NCBI GenBank assembly: GCA_008508345.1
Contig: QNGE01000832.1
Span: forward strand, 154,907-218,906
Source of the DNA: Paragonimus westermani
Taxonomy: Eukaryota; Platyhelminthes; Trematoda; Plagiorchiida; Troglotrematidae
Direction: 5' to 3'
Length of the DNA: 64,000 nucleotides
The notes under the pieces were generated by a model, which saw only the letters and a program-made list of their open reading frames with translations, did not search any database and was not told the DNA's origin. Below, piece after piece: positions 62,462 to 64,000 of this stretch. The translations under genes were made by a program, and so were the position numbers. Position 1 is the stretch's first letter, and the number at the start of each line of letters is the position of its first letter.

Positions 62462-64000
62462 CAAGTTCTGAATTATGACTTTGTCATCCAATGTTAATTT
62501 CTTCAGGTCTCTACTTTTTTCGTAGAGTGCTAAAAGACAAGTCGGTTTGGCCTAAGCAAATAAGTATATTGTTGTAAATACTACAAAACCCCTCCAGATA
62601 ATTCAATTCAATTCAAAAACTGATCTTTTAGTACGAATAACTGGCGTCACCATACACTGACATACCAGAATTTTTCGAAAGTTGTATATGCAGAAACTAC
62701 TCAAGAATATTACTGGAATGCTCAAGACAATTATTGATTCAGCTTTGTAGCTACTTTCTTGTACTCCAGAGACAAAATAATATGATTACCTCAGTCAAGT
62801 CAGCTTTAGAAAACGAATCAATCTCTAGAACATGAGACGGATGGCAATAAGAAGGCCAATATCTGTCTGACACATTGCATGAAAAGTGACCACAAGTGAC
62901 TAGACCGGCTAGCTCCTCAACTTCGCTACGTATAACTGTATCGGCTCCTCAGTGTGGGCAAAGACGAGGATGAAATGCATATTCCACTTATATTTTCAAG
63001 AAACCTAGTTTCTTGTGATTCTAACTCATCTGTTTTCACTTCTGAATGCTTTCATAGCGACAGAACAATCTGTCGAATTTAAAATGTGCGGAATGAAGGT
63101 TGACAACAATGATCACAAAAGAAGTGTTTGTGAGCTGTATGGGTATTTCTGGCTCGCCATTTAACGCATTGAACACTGAAGTCCCTGAATAAGTCCACAC
63201 TGTCGACTAGATATGAAATGTGTGGGCAGTGTCTAGGGCCTTCAGCAGCAGTAGCCTAAAAATATGAAGTGTAAACTTCAAAAACTAGTGAATGAATTTT
63301 GTGTTCAGAGAAACGAGCCTTGCTTTTCGTAGTGAACGACATTGCCAACAAGTGTGATGACCAATTCACTGTCACATTATAGAGGGGATGGGATTAATTA
63401 TATATGTTCACGTAAAACGGACAATTTAAAAACTAAAGACCGTATGTACAGTTTTCGCCTTCATTAACTTTTGTGGTTAACAACTCACTTCGAAAACCTT
63501 CACACTACTCTCAATAAAGTGCACGCAACAGATAAGCACAGGAGCAATCAATTAGACTCACTAGTTCACAAAAATCCAATCGCAAAAATATACTGGACGA
63601 TACTGGCAGTTTCTGTAGATCGTGCATCCAACAAATGCGTTAGAAACGATACCGCACAGGAGATGTCTGTGTTTTCTAAACCCAGAGAACAACTAGCACT
63701 TCGGCAGTCTTAAACCCCCAGCGTAATCCGCCTTGCATAGAGTGCTAGCAATTTCTAAATCTCACTATGCATCTTACTGTACTTTAGCCTTTTGTCATTA
63801 ACATTTTCATGCACTGAATTTCCTTTGATTGTGGAGCGTACTCGGTATTCACGCACACAAATAGTGACGCGTCACATTAGTGTTCAACACCTTGCGGATA
63901 TTTCAGAACCAGCTCCTCCTGTCCGCAGTTTGAAATGTTCTCATAATTTACCACACACCTTCTATACTCTTTGTTTCAATTATTTATTCTGTACACCTTC
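62462..64000. other. No supported gene
   Basis: Downstream of the possible poly-A signal. One 80-codon frame at 63471-63713 has no motif. Confidence 0.55.

Noticed and set aside
1..64000. CRISPR arrays, prokaryotic operons, rRNA, prophage.
   Set aside because: No regularly spaced repeats, ribosome-binding-site-led gene clusters or rRNA core sequences were seen. Intron-containing cadherin exons show this is animal DNA.

Overview
This is a eukaryotic, almost entirely non-coding window. It most likely comes from a digenean trematode (fluke) or a close flatworm relative. Three things point that way: long stop-rich AT-leaning DNA with genes split by GT-AG introns; one protocadherin gene with very large exons; and fossils of Penelope-like retroelements whose GIY-YIG, reverse transcriptase and linker motifs resemble fluke copies. 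I see no prokaryotic operon structure, CRISPR array or rRNA. The species is not determinable by eye, and the flatworm assignment is an inference.

The only gene supported beyond doubt is a protocadherin on the minus strand. A probable 5' untranslated exon (about 31956-31999) splices to a large start exon (ATG at 31458, donor at 29991/29992). An 818-bp intron follows, then a second large exon (29173 to 28226). Both coding junctions are phase 0, and the 805 joined residues hold five extracellular cadherin (EC) repeats. The second exon ends at the start of a sixth repeat, so the gene continues toward lower coordinates. Three weaker minus-strand exon candidates (8229-8345, 5012-5412, 3540-3719) have divergent cadherin-like strand patterns. 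The first two can be spliced in phase into one repeat. If they are real, the gene runs more than 28 kb with introns of up to about 20 kb. The transmembrane and cytoplasmic parts were not found and may lie outside the window.

The rest is mainly intergenic or intronic DNA with decayed repeats. Penelope-like fragments lie at about 8.8-9.5 kb (+, endonuclease and 3' end), 20.65-20.85 kb (+, 3' end only), 22.8-23.6 kb (-, RT to linker) and 45.9-46.5 kb (+, RT motifs A to C and linker). All are broken by stops, frameshifts or deletions. tRNA-derived short elements include one at 19085-19253 flanked by a perfect 14-bp target-site duplication, and two related pieces at 35.3 and 43.6 kb. Smaller items are a 40-bp tandem duplication, a TA microsatellite and two perfect hairpins.

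On the plus strand of the right half are weak gene signals: an SR-protein-like exon (52640-52758), a possible LINE reverse-transcriptase fossil (53.4-53.8 kb) and a terminal-exon-like reading frame with one in-frame stop followed by AATAAA (61997-62461). ORFs of 60-100 codons are expected by chance in DNA of this composition, so nearly all short ORFs were left out. I found no convincing new biological system. The most useful leads are the distal divergent cadherin exons and the related repeat fragments.
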